DNA of 64,000 nucleotides from Hanleya hanleyi (taxonomy: Eukaryota > Mollusca > Polyplacophora > Lepidopleurida > Hanleyidae), in contig JAVTVY010039313.1 of assembly GCA_036873755.1 (NCBI GenBank), positions 1 to 64,000 of the forward strand. Reading direction: 5' to 3'. Position 1 is the first letter of the stretch. Each line of letters opens with the position of its first letter. A program made the translations under genes and the position numbers. Under the pieces are notes generated by a model. It ran no database searches. It saw only the letters and a program-made list of their open reading frames with translations, and was not told the origin of the DNA. Positions 61,836 through 64,000 of this stretch are shown here, piece by piece.

Positions 61836-64000
61836 ATGCTATATTAGACCCGATCACCTCGAGAAGAAAGAAAACGTTACATGATGACACGAGAAAATAT
61901 TTGCCATGTGATTATACTCAAGGGCATAGGCATATCGCACCAATATTCGATAGAATATTCAAGGAGTCATTCGATAAAGTCTATACTGCCATCTTTGAAA
62001 GTATTATAACCAACCCTTTCATGAATTGTGCCAAGCTGGAAATACAAAAGAGGGAGTAAGCTGGACCTAATGACGAACGGACAGGCAAACGTACATGAAG
62101 TCAAGTGTAATGCCAGTGTTGGCCTATGGGTAATAAGGGCCACTGAAAATCTGCAAACCTTTGTTGATCAGCTTTAGGGTAAATTTATATTTAGGTGCAT
62201 AAGATGAATGTTTCATGACATTTTTCATATATATGATTTGCTTACACGGTTGGAAAAGAACTATGATCTCTATCGTAAAAGGTTTACATAGTTTTCTCAA
62301 GATATGGTACGGCTATTTACTACATAAAGTAATGCCGTTTTTCAAGCATGACCAAAAAACTTCACATTGGCCGGTATTTAGCCTATGTTCAAGTGTACAT
62401 TTCAAGATCACGTCCCCTGTATACTTCCATGGAGGTCAACTTATTTTGTGGAAAAGCCCAATGTACGTAGATACCAGCCGCACAGGTCCGCGAATAGAGT
62501 GTAGAGAATTTTCCTTCTAACATTTACATAATGCTCATCTTAATGCTGTGTTATACAGTAAATAGGGAAAGTGGCAATTTAAGTTGTTATTCATCAAAAC
62601 TACATACCATTTGATCCATAAATTGTGATGAAACCTAACTGGGCAGACTAGGAAGTTACATATGTATGATATACCATGTACACTGCGAGTCAAATGAGTT
62701 CACCATGCATGCGTTAGCCAGTTCAACATAATGCATGGAGTTCTACATATAGCGCTATTTATTTTGTAATGCACGAGACTCACGGATCTATCCAGTCACG
62801 GGCGATTGCCTCCAATGTTCATATTCCCTTTATATATTATTCTAAGTGAATAGATACACAGAAGAATATTGTCCGCCCTTCTGTCGCACCGGGAAGTTTA
62901 GTCACAAAGAGTTCAATTGGCACTATTGGCTGCTTCATTTAGAAATAAATGTATGAGCGTTAATGTTTCAACGAGCTAGGCTAGCGGTGAGTTTTTATTG
63001 GTTATTTCATTTAAGTATACGCTGAACGGAACATCAAGAGTGTGGTGGAAAACGATGCCGACGTACCGACCAGAAGTAAAATGACCTCACAGACGGGCGG
63101 GAGTTATGGGAATTTGACTAATGAACACCTTACAACGAAAGCGTGATTATATCACTGACAGCATCAGGGCTTCATCAGCACGAAAGTAGGGTTATATCTT
63201 ACCGACGAGAAGCTAACGCTTAATAAACGGGAGATGATGCTGAATAAGATAATGAGTTGGCAGGGCTGCTACAGTATTGGCTTGATTAGAGACCGATTCT
63301 CTCAGGGAATTATGGCATAAACTAAGCCAAATTCGTTCCCTGTGCGAGTCCTCGGGACAATGTTTTTCATTATCTGACTAAAGCTTTTACGAGTAAAATC
63401 AGTATTTAAAAATGCCGAGAACAGATTATAGCGCGTTAGACCCAGCCGAGCAACCTTATTACCGTATACTTACACATTCTTCCGCAAACGACAATACTCT
63501 CACTGAATGTATTGTGCTAAAGTAAACTCTGTTGGGGGAAAGGGGGGGGGGAGAGAAAACTAATCTCTTGCTAGGTCGCGAGTCTAAAACTAGGCTCGGT
63601 TTCTTGGGTCGTGTAACATATTAAGAGACAGATCAACAGACATGAAAGACGAGAACAACAACAACAAATAAACAAATAATGTACATATTGCTTTTTTATT
63701 GGTGAACATGGACATTCACGTACATTCAACAATGACAACCGGGACTGTAGAATACCATTGACATTGTATTCGTAATACGTTATACACGGTATCGATGACT
63801 GTACTAGAAATGGCAATAGTTACAAATCTAAAATGATGATCTCCAGATATAAGACGTCCAACCACTTACATTGTAGTGTTGCCATTATATTTAGAGAGTA
63901 TATTCACGTCTATTACTTGACAACAAGGACAGTTTAGCGGGGGTATCGTGAAGCTAGAATAGCACAGAGACGGGAAGTTAGACGTTAATGGGTTCTTCTT
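61836..64000. other. No gene recognised
   Basis: Frames at 61,751-62,059 and 62,215-62,520 have no recognisable similarity and the first begins inside the minisatellite. A block at 63,010-63,100 (gtggtggaaaacgatgccg) repeats 35,245-35,330. A G run lies near 63,541. Confidence 0.5.

Overview
The window is intron-rich, repeat-dense animal DNA. The single host gene I can support is on the minus strand. It encodes a receptor with a fucolectin-type (F5/8C-like, FTP) lectin domain plus EGF/laminin-type repeats. That architecture, the frequent acatgta words and the transposon families seen point to a lophotrochozoan, most likely a bivalve mollusc. This attribution is inferred; no search was run.

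Receptor gene (minus, 5' end at high coordinates). Supported exons run from 29,643 down to 1,288: EGF (29,512-29,643), FTP part 1 (28,587-28,805), FTP part 2 (18,951-19,157), then EGF exons at 14,871-15,023, 12,959-13,108, 12,483-12,629, 4,863-5,018, 4,509-4,655 and 2,504-2,644, and a transmembrane exon (1,288-1,393). Every extracellular junction is phase 1, so the exons chain in one open frame. The product is a type I membrane protein. Its cytoplasmic part lies beyond position 1 and is not seen; in bivalves such ectodomains are often joined to receptor tyrosine phosphatase domains or belong to MEGF-like receptors. A possible signal-peptide exon lies at 59,495-59,575.

Introns of 1-30 kb hold most of the other content. 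5-12.5 kb: dispersed repeats, a broken A32/FtsK-like ATPase gene of a virus-like element, and two oppositely oriented pieces of a Penelope-like reverse transcriptase. 15-17 kb: a decayed L1-like LINE, internally duplicated and carrying a foldback insertion. 19.4-22.5 kb: a 3-kb terminal-inverted-repeat element. 22.9-28.4 kb: tandem retroelement 3' ends, a non-LTR C-terminus, and a TTAA-ended element holding the first exon of a THAP-like reading frame.

30-58 kb: two copies of a 1.15-kb sequence bracket a 160-bp tandem array. The second copy is split by an insertion of about 22.7 kb (34.79-57.54 kb). That insertion has imperfect inverted arms (35.4-40.0 versus 49.6-57.5 kb) made largely of a GTCGAC-rich modular tandem repeat, and a 9.6-kb spacer holding an 886-bp hAT-like element with an 8-bp target duplication, a 5S-rRNA-derived sequence and foldback elements. 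A second array with a 442-bp higher-order period interrupts the right arm. 58-64 kb holds the possible first exon, a hairpin and a 43-bp minisatellite. I recognise no functional RNA gene, CRISPR array or bacterial-type operon.
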